Below are positions 1 through 12,600 of a DNA stretch of 64,000 nucleotides, piece after piece. This DNA is from Cocos nucifera (lineage: Eukaryota > Streptophyta > Magnoliopsida > Arecales > Arecaceae): assembly GCA_006176705.1 (NCBI GenBank), contig QRFJ01002506.1, forward strand, positions 42,459-106,458, read 5' to 3'. The translations under genes were made by a program, and so were the position numbers. The notes below the pieces were generated by a model, which was given only the letters and a program-made list of their open reading frames with translations, ran no database searches and had not been told where the DNA came from. How positions within the stretch are numbered: position 1 is the stretch's first letter; each line of letters starts with the position of its first letter.

Positions 1-1245
1 AGGTTTAATACGGAATCGATCATTCTGGTAAGAGGAATTGCATCCTACCTCGTTCCAACAATATGATGATTCAGAAAGACTTTCATCAAAGCATGATGAA
101 AATTAGAAAATAATTTCTAATATTTCATTAAAAAAAAACATCATCATAAGATTTAAAGAGAAATGAATATGATATTGGTGATTGACATATTTTCCATACC
201 TAAGAGTCATATTCAGGATGCAGGAAGATCGAAGATTTAGTTGCATGGTAAATTTTCATTGAAGGATATTATTTATGTATTGATTCAAAATTTTACATCT
301 TTCAGAAAGTCACGATATGTTGCTAGACATCAATCATGTCTTATGGTGTTTAACGATTTCATATTATTCATATAGATTTCTTAATCAATGTTTTGCATTA
401 TGTAAAGTTTAGATAAGTGTATCTCTAACATTGATGTCAAATTGGCGTTGGCCCGACAGTTCTGTTGACTCTGAAAATATGGGTCTTCAGGATGTGTTCT
501 GACTCGTTTAGGTTTCAAGTAGACTCATCCAAGTATGGTTTGATAATGAAACACTCTGTACTACACGATAGAGAACTATCGAATTAGGATTTAGATTAGA
601 TCTAAAGACCATATTACAAGATGAACATGCTAGCACCATTAGCAACCCTAGCACCTAATCAAATTGGAATTCGAATCGGCTTTCGATTTGGGCTAATTAA
701 GGTCCGATTTTGAGCTAAATAGGATTTGGTCTTGAATTGGATTAATAGACTGATTGGGCCTTTAGTTGGGATGCCACATACTAGAATTCCACACACCAGA
801 GAGTCTCTCTCTTGCACGTGGGAAGTCTTTCATGCACAAAGAGTTTTGGGCGCATGGGATTAAGTTGGCACCTACTTTCTTTGACTTTTTCTATTTTTAT
901 TCATGTAAATTTTTCAAAGTGGGCATGGACATCAGATATGGGCACAAAAGAGTCCTTTATAGATTAAATACTCCATTATTTTTTGAGAAGGGACCTTTAT
1001 CACCCAGGATTCCTTGCCTCCCCCTCTAATCTTCTGACGCCTCTGCCACCAAGTCAAAGTCCCTTGGGATTTTGACTATTCAAAGATCATCTCCATGACA
1101 TCTTTGACTGTGGGCGTCCACTTCAAGGCCATTGGATGGCCCTTCTTATCTGATCTAAGTGTTTTATCAGGGTGGCGCCAAAAATGAAAGCTTGCAACTC
1201 TTCGTAAAAAACTTACATAGAATTAGTCCAAGAGTTCTTCTGCTT
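1..1245 (+). repeat. Family B LTR, partial (5' LTR of B0)
   Basis: The segment matches the B LTR from about 590 bases inside its left end, so the window cuts it. It runs parallel to 14815-16005 with many single-base gains and losses. It stops at the same internal breakpoint as B1 (TCTGCTTT joined to GGCATATTTA), losing about 700 bases of LTR, the primer site, gag and protease. Positions about 342-600 do not match any B LTR here. LTR identity is clear; the base-level sequence looks unreliable. Confidence 0.85.
342..600. other. Unmatched block inside B0 LTR
   Basis: In B1 the matching place (about 15155-15367) holds about 212 bases of ordinary B LTR. Here it holds about 260 bases resembling nothing else in the window. 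LTR similarity returns at the ATTACAAGATGAACATGC motif near 612. No long open frame or terminal repeat is visible. It may be a chimeric read, a replacement or a small insertion with deletion. Confidence 0.5.
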
Positions 1246-3979
1246 TGGCATATTTAGAAATGATTTGTTGACTCTATGTTTGAATGACAATATATTTCTA
1301 TATTGATGAAAATAGAAAACGTAAGAGAGATGACATAAAAATACTTTACTTTGGCATTGTTGATTAGGTCATATTAGTGAGGCTAGGATTAACAAGTTAT
1401 ACAAAAAAAGTTCTTTGATCCTTTTGATTATGATATTATTAGAATCTTATGAATCATCCGCCATGGGTAAAATGACCAAGACTCCATTAGTGGACATGGA
1501 GAAGAACATGAGTTATATAGGACCTGTACATATGGATGTATGTGGTCCTATGACAACTCAAGCTAGAGGAGGATACTATTATTTTATAACGTTCACTGAT
1601 GATTTATCTAGGTTTGGATACATATATCTTATGAAACACAAAATCAGAAGCCTTTGATAAATGTAAAGAGTATCAAAGATAGTGGTGAAAAATAAATTGG
1701 ACAATGTATAAAAACCTTCAATTTGATCGGGGAGGAGAATACTTATCTAGTGAGTTTCTAGACTATATTAAAGTTAAAGGGATCTCTTTGAATGGACACC
1801 TCCTTATACACCATAATTAAATGGTGTAGCCAAAAGGAAGAATTGTACCTTATTAGATATGGTATGGTCTATGATATGCTTCATTGAATTACCTATTTCC
1901 TTCTGGGGTCATGCCCTGAAGACCGTAATTTACATCTTTAATAGTGTACCTTCAATCTATCAGTACTCTACTATCCATACTGATACCATATGACATATGA
2001 GAAGTAAGAAATCTAATCTTAAGTATCTTAAGATATGGGGTTGTCTAGCATATGTCAAAAAAAATTTTAGACATAAACTTGATGCTAGATTAGACAGATG
2101 TCTATTTATAGGATATCCTAGAAATAGTATAGGATATTTATTCTACCATCCTACTGAACAAAAGGTATTTATAAGTAGGCATGCCACTTTCATGAAAAAA
2201 GAATTTATCCTAGAAAAGGACAGTGGCAGAAATATTGAACTTAGTAAAGTTCAAGAAAAATAAATAGAAATTTTCTCAACCAAATAATCATATAAAAGAA
2301 TCAGAACACATAACTCCTATCCATAGGTTTGAAAAAGTACGATATACACCTGTGAGGCACGGGTTCATTATTGAGAACAATGAAGCCCAAGTCATTGAGA
2401 ATGACAAACCTCTGACCTATATGGAAGCAATCAAAAGTAAGGACTCTTACAAATGGCTGGCTGCCATGCAATCCAAAATTGAATCCATGTACACTAACAA
2501 AGTATGGACTTTGGTGGATGTACTAGAGGATATAAATTCTATTGGATGCAAATAGATTTTAAGAAAAGATTGGAGCCGATGGTCAAATTAAAACTTATAA
2601 GGCTAGATTGGTGGCTAAAGGTTTTAAGCAAAAATAGAGGATTGATTATGATGAAATATTTTCACCTGTAGCCATGCTCAAATATATTCAGATTATGCTT
2701 GCCATAGCAGCATACCATGATTATAAAATATGGCAAATGGATGTGAGACCGCCTTCCTTAATGGTTTCCTTGAGGAGGAGGTCTATCTGTCATAGCCAAA
2801 GGGATTTGAGTCAAATGAGAGACCAAATTAGGTATGCAAACTTAAGAGATCCATTTATGGATTAAAGCAAGCATCAAGGAGTTGGAACATCCATTTTGAT
2901 ATAACAGTCAAAGAGTTTGGTTTCATCAAGAATGTGGATGAACCGTGTGTGTACAAGAAAACTAGTGGGAGAACTATAGTCTTCTTTGTTCTGTATGTAG
3001 ATGACATACTCCTCATTGGAAATGATATTCCAATGTTGCAATCATTCAAATTATGGCTATCAAATAAGTTTTCCATGCAAGACTTGGGAGAAGCATCCTA
3101 TATACTAGGAATAAAGATCTATAGAGATAGATCTAAAAGGATGCTAGTCTTGTCCCAATCTAGGTACATTGACTTAATACTAAAAAGATTTAGTATGGAT
3201 GGGAGTAAAAGAGGTTACTTACCCATGAGCCAAGGCATACATCCCTCTAAAAGGATGTCTCCAAAGATACTTGAAGAGAGAAATAGAATGAGTTCTATTC
3301 CTTATGCTTCGGTGCTGTTGGATTCAATAATGTAGCCATGTTATGTACAAGGCCTAATGTTGCTTATGCTTTAGGCATTGCAAGTAGATTTCAAGCTGAT
3401 CCAGGAGAGGATCATTGGAAAGCTATGAAAAATATTCTTAAGTACTTGAGAAGGATTAAAGATATTTTTCTAGTATATGGTGGTTCTGATCCTAAACTAG
3501 AAGCATATTCTAACTCTAGTTTTCAATCAGAGCTAGATAATAGCAAATCCATTCAGGGTGTCTTTACTCTGAACGATGGAGTAGTGAGTTAGAAGAGTAC
3601 TAAGCAGCCAACTATAGATGACTCAACCACTGAGGCAGAATACATAGATGTAAGTAAAGCCACTAAGGAAGCTGTCTGGATGAAGAAGTTCATCACTGAA
3701 TTGGGTGTTATTCCTAAAATTAAGAATCCAATACCACTTTACTATGATAATACTAGAGTTGTTGCTCAAGCAAAGGAATCAAGGTCTCATCATAAATTCA
3801 AACACATTCTAAGATGCTTCCATCTTGTTCATGAAATTATTGAAAGATAAGATGTAGTCATAGAACGAGTTGACACAAAGAACAGCATAGCAGACCCATT
3901 CACTAAGGCTTTACCACTACAACTATTTGATTGCCACCTTGATTGTATGGGATTAAAATATAACGGCGATTGGCTTTAG
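1246..3979 (+). pseudogene. B0 pol remnant (integrase, RT, RNase H)
   Basis: This is the downstream part of a Copia polyprotein; gag and protease are missing because the 5' LTR is fused to a point just before the GAG-pre-integrase domain. Readable pieces in order are an integrase zinc-finger remnant (about 1360-1480), the integrase core with the HMDVCGP motif (about 1530) and DDLSRFGY, the integrase C-terminal part (1997-2263), the RT start (2352-2555), the RT core with YVDD at 2993-3004, and RNase H ending at the TAG at 3977-3979. The frame breaks repeatedly through indels and stops. It shares with B1 the odd stops after VEK, QEK and GFKQK, and the same upstream fusion, so it is a second copy or second assembly of B1 rather than an independent insertion. 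Non-functional. Confidence 0.88.
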
Positions 3980-3993
3980 TGCAAGTGGGAGAT

Positions 3994-4302
3994 TGAAAGG
4001 AGTATGCCCTCAAGCCAATCAAATTTTTTTTTGGGCAATTTTCGTCTTCCAAACTCATGTAATGATATTTTAAAAATAAATAAATAAAGATATTTATTTC
4101 ATCATATGTAGTGTCTTATTATTTATTTAAGATCATGATGAATTCCATAAATTAGGACTATGGTTTTAGGATTATGATGAGATCATACCAGTGAGACCTA
4201 AAACCTTAAAACCCTAATTTTAACATTCCTAGTCAATGGGACATTGAGTTGGGGATCAATATTTTTTGGTAAGCCTAGCACATCCTTTATATGCTCGATT
4301 GA
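3994..4302 (+). repeat. B0 3' LTR, first about 309 bases
   Basis: A purine-rich tract (AAGTGGGAGAT) ending at 3993 precedes TGAAAGGAGTATGCCC, the left end of a B LTR. It matches 18746-19054 almost base for base and stops at the N gap. Confidence 0.9.
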
Positions 4303-4312
4303 NNNNNNNNNN
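4303..4312. other. Assembly gap (10 N)
   Basis: Ten Ns separate a plus-strand B LTR from the middle of a family A RT. The fixed small size suggests a gap of unknown true length. Nothing shows that the two sides are neighbours in the genome. Confidence 0.98.
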
Positions 4313-5025
4313 GACCTTGGTAGAACCACCTGAAGGTATAGTACCTATTGGGTGTAAATGGATCTTCAAGAGAAAGATAGGTGCCGATGGAAATGTAGAG
4401 ATATTTAAAGCAAGGCTCGTAGCGAAAGAAAATAGTCAATGCGAGGGTATTGACTGTCTAGATACTTTTTTGCCAGTAGCCATGCTCAAATCCATCCACA
4501 TATTGCTTGCTGTTGCAGCCTATTCGATTATGAAATATGATAGATGGATGTAAAAATGATGTTCTAAAATGGATATCTTGAGAAAGATATCTATATGGAA
4601 CAATCGCTAGGATTCACATCCAGTGAAAATGATCAGAAAGTATGCAAGCTGCAAAGGTCTATATATGGACTTAAGCAAGCATCTTGGAGCTGGAATGCTC
4701 ATTTTAATGATGTAGTCAAATCATTTGGATTCATCAAGAACAAGGATGAGCCTTGTATTTTCAAAAAGGTCAGTGGGAGTGTTGTTGTCTTCCTCGTACT
4801 GTACATGGATGACATCCTCCTAATTGAGAATGATGTTCCTATATTGACTACAGTCAAAATATGGTTATCAAAGGAGTTCTCTACGAAAGATCTAAGAGAG
4901 GCATCCTTTATTCTGGAAATTAAGGTCTATAGGAAAAGACCAAATAGGATGTTAGGTCTCTCACAGAAAATATACATAGACGAGGTGCTGAAGAGGTTTA
5001 GCATGAAAAACTCCAAGAGGGGTTT
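4313..5025 (+). pseudogene. A0 pol fragment: RT (left half)
   Basis: Family A RT beginning at the VEPPEGIVPIGCKWIF region and running through KLQRSIYGLKQAS (about 4650) and the catalytic box, here YMDD (4802-4813; the other A copies have YVDD). It ends at NSKRG, where a minus-strand A LTR begins. Reading resumes at 32043 with the next residues of the same protein, so this is the left half of a gene split by a 27-kb insertion. A frameshift and a stop lie near 4545-4560. The first 122 bases (4313-4434) are the exact reverse complement of 13706-13827. The integrase part that should lie upstream is cut by the gap. Inactive. Confidence 0.87.
5021..5025 (+). repeat. Left target duplication of the A3 insertion (GGTTT)
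   Basis: GGTTT just before TGAAG at 5026 pairs with AGTTT at 32038-32042, just after the CTAACA end of the A3 right LTR. Four of five bases match. The RT reading of A0 runs across the two sites, which supports insertion. Confidence 0.7.
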
Positions 5026-5549
5026 TGAAGGAGAAAATCAGATTTTTTTGGATCAGGTTCGTTCAAATCTGATTGGATCGAGAGGCATATTTCAAAAATT
5101 TTCTCTTAGATCAAAATTAGATCTGAGATATTTTAGATCTAATTTTAAGATCTGATAAATAAAAAAATTAAATTAAATTAAATCTAAATTAATGTTACCT
5201 TGATTATTGGGTAATTCGATTACCCATTGATGATCCTACTGATTGCCTAAGGTTCTGGATCTAGCCGCGCAAGCGCCTGGCCTCTACTAGTATCAACTCA
5301 GATTGAATCTGGAGATCTTCTCCTTCACTTTCTTTACTCCAAAAATTAGATCTGGATCTGATTTGGAGGATCTTCAAAACTCCTTCTAAAAATCAGCAGT
5401 CGTCTCTGCAGCGGTGCTGCCTTCTTCCTTTCTCGTCAGCCTTTTCTTGCCTGGATCACAGCAAACTGAAGTCCAACTTCCTTGGGCATGGAGAGGAGAG
5501 AGAGGGTCAAAAGATTGCATAGAGGAGTGAGAGGGGCAGCCTTGGGGCA
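5026..5549 (-). repeat. Family A LTR, inverted, terminal about 524 bases (outer end of A3)
   Basis: Starts with TGAAG, the reverse complement of the CTTCA end of the A LTR, and follows the same order as 29750-30275. It breaks at 5549, where a plus-strand A LTR begins with a clean TG. It is best read as the outer end of the 3' LTR of minus-strand element A3; the rest of that LTR appears at 21829-23952, with about 450 bases unaccounted for. Confidence 0.82.
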
Positions 5550-6452
5550 TGTTAGATATATGTGCCCTAGAAGCCAGAATTGGCTGACACTTGTAATACA
5601 CTTCTAAGTGCAAAATTAAAATTTTGACTAAAATCAATAAATGGGTTATTTTCTATCACATTTGTGTATTTAGTGTCTGTGATACATCCTTTGAGTTAAT
5701 GGTAATGATAATTCATATTTTCAAGAGTTGAAAATTTAAGACATGAATAATCATTATTAACTCATAAATTGCTCCTGACCATAGGATCATCACGAGGATG
5801 GTGATTGATCCGGAAGGTTGGTGTACAATCACTTCTCTTTAGTAGATGAGTCTTGAGTCTACGGTGTGGAGACATCGGAGCGAGAGTACAGGTACTCGTT
5901 AGAGAACGAGGGCACTGAGCGTGACCACCTCGAGTAGTCATTAGGGAGTCTACCTTCCTCGTCAATGACTGACTCGATGCTGCAGTAGTGTGTCTGGTTC
6001 TTTGACCTGAGATGCATCGGTAGTTCAACTTGAGGTGTTATAGTTTGACTATACCATTTACTCATCTCCTAGCCATATGAACCCTGAGGTGTATGTTGGC
6101 TATGACATGTTCATTGTAGGAACTGGATTGCATCAAGAGTGAATCTATCTACCTCGGTGGTAGAGGAGTAGCCCTATGATGATCATGAGAATCAAGTCCA
6201 GAAATCCATGGCCATGGTAGAGTGAAATAATAGAAAGAGTTTCTATTTAGATTTTCACATTGGACTCGAATCGAATGATTACGTCATATGACAGAGACTA
6301 GGGTTTGACGAGTTCACCTTAACCCTAATCTGATCGGAGCTCAAGATAGAAGAACTGAATCACACAGGTAGCTGCACCAAGAGGTTCGCATTCAGCTCTG
6401 ATGGTTGCCACCATATACTGCTAGGTGTCACTGTGGGATTTTGGGAGCAATT

Positions 6453-6527
6453 AGAATGATTTAGATGATCGATCATTCTAGCTGTTCGAATCAGAAGAGT
6501 TCTGATCCATCGAAAGGAGTTTCGATG
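6453..6527. other. Hairpin cluster in A1 LTR (U3)
   Basis: Overlapping inverted repeats, including AGAATGAT with ATCATTCT around an ATGATCGATCAT palindrome, ATCAGAA-GAG-TTCTGAT, and CATCGAAA-GGAG-TTTCGATG. The same cluster is present in the other A LTRs. Confidence 0.7.
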
Positions 6528-7242
6528 ATGTCGATGATAGAGATCATGACATATCCCATTACCAAACAGAACTGAACCTAACTGGGTCACACAAACAAGG
6601 GTTTGAATTGGTGATCATCAATTAAACTGATCTTAGTTCAATTGATCTGAATGAGATTCAATTAGGTTCAAGGAAATCGTGCTAGCACTCGATTGAACCT
6701 AACGTTCTTCTTTTGCTATCATAAATAAGTTGTCCTGTCTGAGCCAAAGGAGTTTGTGCTCAAACAGAAGCCTTCATATGGTCTGACAGGAGGTTGTCCA
6801 AGTCAAAAAAGGTTGTCTTATTTGTAAGACACTACCTGCCATTTTTGGTCACCTGCCATTTCTTGTTCTTTGACTTTGGTCAAAAGTCTACCTTTGATTG
6901 GTCAAACGTTGACCGTTGACACTTTGACTTTTGACCACATGTCATGCACCTATTAGAGAGCTGGTGGGGGCCTGTCCCCCTGCCAGAACCTAGCAAGGAG
7001 AAGGGCGCACGCCACCCTAGGCGTGTGCCCAAGTTGGAGGTGCCTAGGAGTCCTTGTTGGACAAGGACTCCATCTCCTTTTTGGATTCCAGTTAGAGTTC
7101 TTCTAAGAACCAACTTTGACAGGTCTTAGGCGCCCTCTAAGGAGGAATCCAGGGGTCTCTATTCCCACCAATCAGATTTAGATCTGATTTTATAAAGGGT
7201 TGTGATTGGTTGGGAGGAAGAGGAGTTGGATCACGCTTAGTC

Positions 7243-7250
7243 TATAAATA
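7243..7250 (+). promoter_or_regulatory. TATA box of A1 5' LTR
   Basis: TATAAATA in the context TCTATAAATAAGACCC, about 600 bases from the LTR end. The context recurs in the A4 LTRs and, inverted, in the A3 and solo LTRs. It probably sets the U3/R boundary about 30 bases downstream. Confidence 0.7.
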
Positions 7251-7843
7251 AGACCCTGCACCCAACTCAGATTCAAAAAAAAAAAAAAAAATGATGCAAT
7301 TCAATTGAGAAACCCCACACCCCAAGGCTGCCTCTCCCCTCCTTCTCCATGCCATAGTCTCTTCTCCCCTTGCTCTCCACGTCCAAAAGGAGTTTTGGAC
7401 ATTGGTTGGTTCGATTCAGATCAAAGAAAGGCGATCAAAACAAGAAGGCTGCGCTGCTGCAAAGGACGACTGCTCATCTTCAAAAGAGTTTTGAAGATCC
7501 TCCAGATCAGATTCAGATCTAATTTTGGAGGTGTGATAGAGAAGAAGAGGATCTCCAGATCCAACCCGAGTGGATACCGGTAGAGGCCAGGCGCTTGCGT
7601 GGCTAAGATCCAGAACCTTCTACTGCAAATAGGATCATCAACAGGGTAATAGGATTACCCAGATCAGGTAAATTAAATTTGATTTAATTTATATTTTAAT
7701 TTTATTTTATTAAAATATAAGAATCAGATCTGAAACATATTACAGATCTGCATTGGGTCAAGAAAAAAATTTTTTGAAATATATCTCTTGATCTGACCAG
7801 ATCTTAACGAACCTGGACCGAAAAATCAGGATTTCCCTTCAAA

Positions 7844-7856
7844 TGGTATCAGAGCC
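7844..7856 (+). promoter_or_regulatory. Primer binding site of A1
   Basis: TGGTATCAGAGCC two bases after the LTR end is the usual plant Copia site, complementary to the 3' end of initiator methionine tRNA. It confirms the LTR boundary. Confidence 0.9.
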
Positions 7857-9688
7857 ATGGTTCTAAATTATTTAGATCTGATTTTAAATTTATTTTAATT
7901 AGAAAATAATTGATTTCAGATGTCACATGAGATGTGATCAGATCTGAAATCAGAAAAAATTAAAATTAAATAATTTGGATCTAAGATTAGAAGATATGCA
8001 TGACTAGTTCTAGAATAGAATAGTTCTATAGAATATTCTTGCATATTTTTGATTTAATCTGATTAAATCATGTTTTAGATCTTTTTATTTACTATTTTAT
8101 AATATTATAAGTGTTATAATAACATCTAAAAAATAGCAAATAAAAATTATTTAATTTTTGAATATCATATGAGATATGATTGATGCATGTCTAGACTAGT
8201 TGTAGAATAGTTCTACATAATTGTCTAGATTAGAATTTATTTTGATTAGATCAATTTAAATCTAATTTTTTAGATTATTATGAGATAATTTAGATCTGAA
8301 AATATGCATGATTATGATACATGAGATGTATTGCAAAATATGCCATAATTAGATCTACTTTATATATGAGATATATGATTATAGATCGATATGTTTTGTA
8401 GTATTGAATGTTCCTGATTTAAGGCGTTCCTCTTGGCCGTCCGTCATAAGAACAAAGAAGGTTTAAAGGCCCTCTCTTCCATTCGATGGGGTGTTCTTAT
8501 GATGTGTAGGGGTTGCTCATGTTCGTCTTAATCAAAAACCCAAAACTTACTTTCTGCAAAACCCTAGATCCTGAAACCTAGGATTTATTGTGCATATTTT
8601 GTTTATGAAACCCTACTTAATTAAGAATTAAGTTTATGGAATATTAATTAGGTCTAAAATTGAGAATTTCAGATCTAAGACATATTCATAATACTGGGTT
8701 CGGGCTTGGGTAGCTCAATTAGGTCTAAGCGGTTGATCAAACCGAATCAAGAGTTGGTTAGATGGATCAACAATGCTTAAATTGACTAGCCTAATAAATT
8801 AAGTCTGGGTCAAGATCGAGTCACGATCAAGCAAGACCTAATTAGGCTCAGAGGTTAGAGTCTGGATTGTAGGCTAACCCAATTGGTTCTGGCTTAATAA
8901 TTTGGTGTCTAAGGTAAGTTGCAATAGACGACGACTGGTTTTTAATTGAAGCTACTCGACCTGAATGCGTTCTTGTACGAGTAATGCATATTCCTTCCAC
9001 CAGTCTCACTACCTGGCCATATCTGTTGACACAGTTCTGATCTGAGGTGGTCAATAATCCGAGCTGACCCATGCCACTAGGTTAGTCATAATTGTTATGA
9101 CTAAGCCAAGTCTAGTTTAATCAGACCTGAATCAATTCTCCTCCTAAGAAAGATTAAGTCTGAGTCTTCCACCATTGTAAATGTGCGGGCCCTTCCGGGT
9201 TGATTATTTTCGACTGAATACAGTGGCTCAGTTGCCGGGAAGATGCAACCATGTCTATTAGGCATTGGATGCTTATGGACTGGAGATGAGTTGAGCTCAA
9301 TATTTCGGATACGGTGAGAGACTCAATTAGGAACCCAGCTATGCAAATGGTGGGTCTGACTTAACTAAGAGTGGATCAATATCGGATACGGTGAGATTCA
9401 TGAATTAGAGAGCAAGTTCGGGTGCACCATGATTAGAGAATCATTGAACAAGAGTTGTTCACTCATTGGCTAACCATCACCAATAACTGTTAGGTGAGGT
9501 GTGATGAGTAAGTTGGTGAACCGCACCACCACTAGAAATATTAATCGTGAAGATTTTCGCATCTCTACAGAGGGAGTGTAGGGATCGAGAAAATAGTGAG
9601 AGCTAATTTGTTTAAAAATAAATCCCTAAAAATTGGTTAAGTCAATAATTACAGTATCTAACTAGAAACTTGCTGTCTCTAAGGAATA
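7857..9688 (+). other. A1 leader (untranslated region before gag)
   Basis: About 1.8 kb of non-coding internal sequence matching 55693-57557 of A4. It carries the conserved AGGTAAGT/TACCT segment (8912-9020) and a 9-bp-stem hairpin (TAGTCATAA with TTATGACTA) at 9083-9103. From about 8880 onward single-base deletions are frequent. No protein-coding frame is credible. Confidence 0.8.
9083..9103 (+). other. Leader hairpin in A1
   Basis: TAGTCATAA-TTG-TTATGACTA, a perfect 9-bp stem with a 3-base loop, at the position equivalent to 56931-56951 in A4 and 28490-28510 (minus) in A3. Confidence 0.65.
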
Positions 9689-12600
9689 ATGTCTGGTCAA
9701 ACCATTGGCACGTATCTTGGACACCATAGACTGACGCGAACCAATTATAAAGATTGGCTCAGAACTACAAAATGTTTTGGGTTCCGAGAAGTTAACCCAT
9801 GTTTTGGACCAGGACCCTCCCACATTACCAGTCCCATCCGATCTGTTGAACAGAGAGCGTCTCTGAAAAAATGGATTGCGAAGATAATAAGGCCAGATAT
9901 TACATTTGGGCTCGATGTCTGATAGCTCCAGTGCCAACATGAGGATATCGGACTGCTCACCAAATGTTGGCTCACCTGTAGAGATGTTTGGTGAACAGAG
10001 TCGCCAGCCAAATATCAAGTCACAAAATGACTTTTTAAGGCTAGATGCATGATGGGCAGTCAGTCCAAGATCACTTCTGACCATGATCAAGGACAATGGA
10101 AGAGCTAGAGAAGCTCAGTGTGAATTGGACTTGGACTGCAGAACGATATCATTCTGCATCTTGACTGATGCAATATGGGCAATTCATCATGAATTACCAC
10201 AATGCATAAACTTCAGAATTCCTTGGCGAGTTAATGAATATGCTGGTTACCGCTAGCTTTCTATGAAAGATTCTAAAGCTCAGTCTTGCTATGGACGGAC
10301 TTCTTTCAAAAAAAGTCTTATGAAAGAAAAAGAAGTCTGTGAAAAAGCAAAAGGTGGAAGGATCAAAGAGAAAAAGGTAGATCGAAGAAAAAGGCGATGC
10401 AAAGGAAAGTGTTTCCATTGCAACAGCGACGGCCATTGGAAGCGAACTGCCCTCTTGTACCTGGCCACCCTGAAGAACAAGAAGGAAGTTCCTCTGGAGG
10501 TAGGCTCGTTTGAGTCTAACCTTACGGTTTCTTCTGCATCCAGTTGGATGCTTGACTCTGGTTCTAGTGCTCATCTGTGCACTACTGATGTAGGGTCTTG
10601 AGGATAGCAGGAGGCTGAGGGATGGAGACATATCCTACGCATTGGTAATGGAGCAAGAGTTGCTGCAGTAGCCATAGAACATACCTCTTCGATTACCATC
10701 TGTTTAGACTTAGTTTTGCAAGACTGTTTTTTGTGCCTCAGCCAGAGGAATTTTGATTTCTATTTCTGCTTAGCACAAGAAGGATGTGATATTCTTTTAA
10801 GGACCATTGTAAATTCTTTATGAAAGAAATAAAATTCAAATGGTTTTCTTATTAATGGTCTTTATCAGTAATATTGATGTACCTTTCAACTAGAGCAAAA
10901 TGAATCAAGACCTAGGGATAGTCCAAATGATAGATATTCTTGGCACCTAGATTAGTCATATAGCGAAGATAGGATCAACAAATATGAGAAAATGGACTAT
11001 TGAGTCCTTGACTTACGAGTCATATCCGAACTTATGAATCATGTCTTCAAGGCAAAATGACTTAAAGCTCCCTTTGTTGAATGGGAGAGGCCACAAGCTC
11101 CTTGCCCTAGTACATACGATGTTGCGCCCATTTGATGTGCCAGCTAGAGGAATTTTGTCTACTTCATCTACCTTACGATGTTTCGTAGTATGGGTATGTG
11201 TATCTGTTATGGACACAGTCATAAGCCTTTGAAAAGTTTCAAAAATTCAACATTGAAGTAGAAAAACAAACAAAAAACCATTAAGTTCTTTGATCAGATC
11301 GAGGAGGGAATACCTCTAGCAGGAATTCTTAGACTATCTAAGGATAATGGCATAGTCTCTCAATGGACTCCACCAGAAACCTCAACTCAATGGGTTCTAG
11401 AAGAGAAATGGATCCTATTAGATTGGTTCGATCCATGATGAGCCTTCAGCAGACTCCCTGATTTTCTTTGGGGACACTCATTGTTAACTTCAATCTATTT
11501 AACTGAAGCAGGTTTTCCTCTAAAAACCGTTCCTACCACACCGTATGAGAAATGGCGACGGTTAGAAACCAAGTCTGAGTCATCTCAAAATTTGGGCGTT
11601 GTGTCGCTCATCTGTAAAGACAAACAAGCGGACAAGTTAGAATAAATTCACTTCAGATCGCTCGATTCATAGGATATTCTAAAGAGTCATTAGGATACTG
11701 TTTCTACATTCCAGAAGACCACCAATGTGATTGTGAGTGACAGGCCATCTTTTCTTGAAAAAATAGGTTTATTCAGATAGCAGCATTAAAAAATAGATCA
11801 AAGCTTGATGAGAAAGGTCTCACAAGCAGAACGAGCTAAGGACCAAGTGAGAACAAATCAGGTGCAGCCAATAAGAACACTACCCTCCTCCACCTCGTAG
11901 ATCGGAAAGAGGTTTCCCGCCCCCTGAAGATATGAGGTAATTATTTCAGAGGATGTAGAGGAAATGATTCCTTGTAGTAATGGTGCTCATGGTGAGGATC
12001 CCAAAACTACAACGAGGCGATATCAGATATCGACTCCGAGAAATGGTAGAGCAATTGACAGTAAAAGAAATTGATCGATACACTCAAACCAAGTCTGGAC
12101 CTTGTAGATCCACCAGAAAAGGTATAGTACCTTTGGAATGTAAATGGATCTTCAAGAGAAGATTGGTTGCAAGATGGGAATGTGACACTTCAAAGCCTTA
12201 GATTGTGGCAAAAGGTATATATCAATGAAGGCACTAGGGACTCATCAGGATACTTTTTCCCCAGTAGCTATGCTAAAATCCATCCGCACATTACTTGCGT
12301 TGCAGCTATTTCGATTACGAAACTATTGGCAAATGGACGGTGAAAACGGCGTTCTTGAATGGATATCTTGAGGAAGATAATCTATATGAACACCCGCTAG
12401 GTTTCACATCCCAGTGATGCTATCAAAGGTTGCAAGACTGCAAAGTCCATTATATGACTTAAGCAAGCATCTCGGAGCTAGAACACTCGCGTTTCAATGA
12501 TGTGATCAAAACATTTGGTTTTCATCAAAAACAGAGACACCAGGTGTGTTTCAAAAGGTCAGTGGGAGCGCTGTTGTCTTCCTCGTATTGTACGTGGATG

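Larger units (their letters stand above)
5550..7841 (+). repeat. A1 5' LTR
   Basis: 2292 bases from TGTTAGATAT to CCCTTCA, followed after two bases by the primer site. It holds a TATA box at 7243-7250 and a hairpin cluster at about 6453-6527. A run of A near 7276 lies just downstream of the expected transcript start. The sequence is clean up to about 8.8 kb. Confidence 0.93.

Noticed and set aside
766..1029. Open frame of 87 codons near 0.8-1.0 kb
   Set aside because: It is B LTR sequence; the corresponding frame in other B LTRs is different or broken.
7276..7291. Poly(A) run as the tail of a SINE or processed gene
   Set aside because: It lies inside the A1 LTR just after the promoter with LTR sequence on both sides and no flanking duplication; a homopolymer variation is simpler.
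7844..7856. Initiator-Met-tRNA-like match as a tRNA gene
   Set aside because: Only the short 3' complementary stretch is present, at the position expected of a primer site; no cloverleaf surrounds it.
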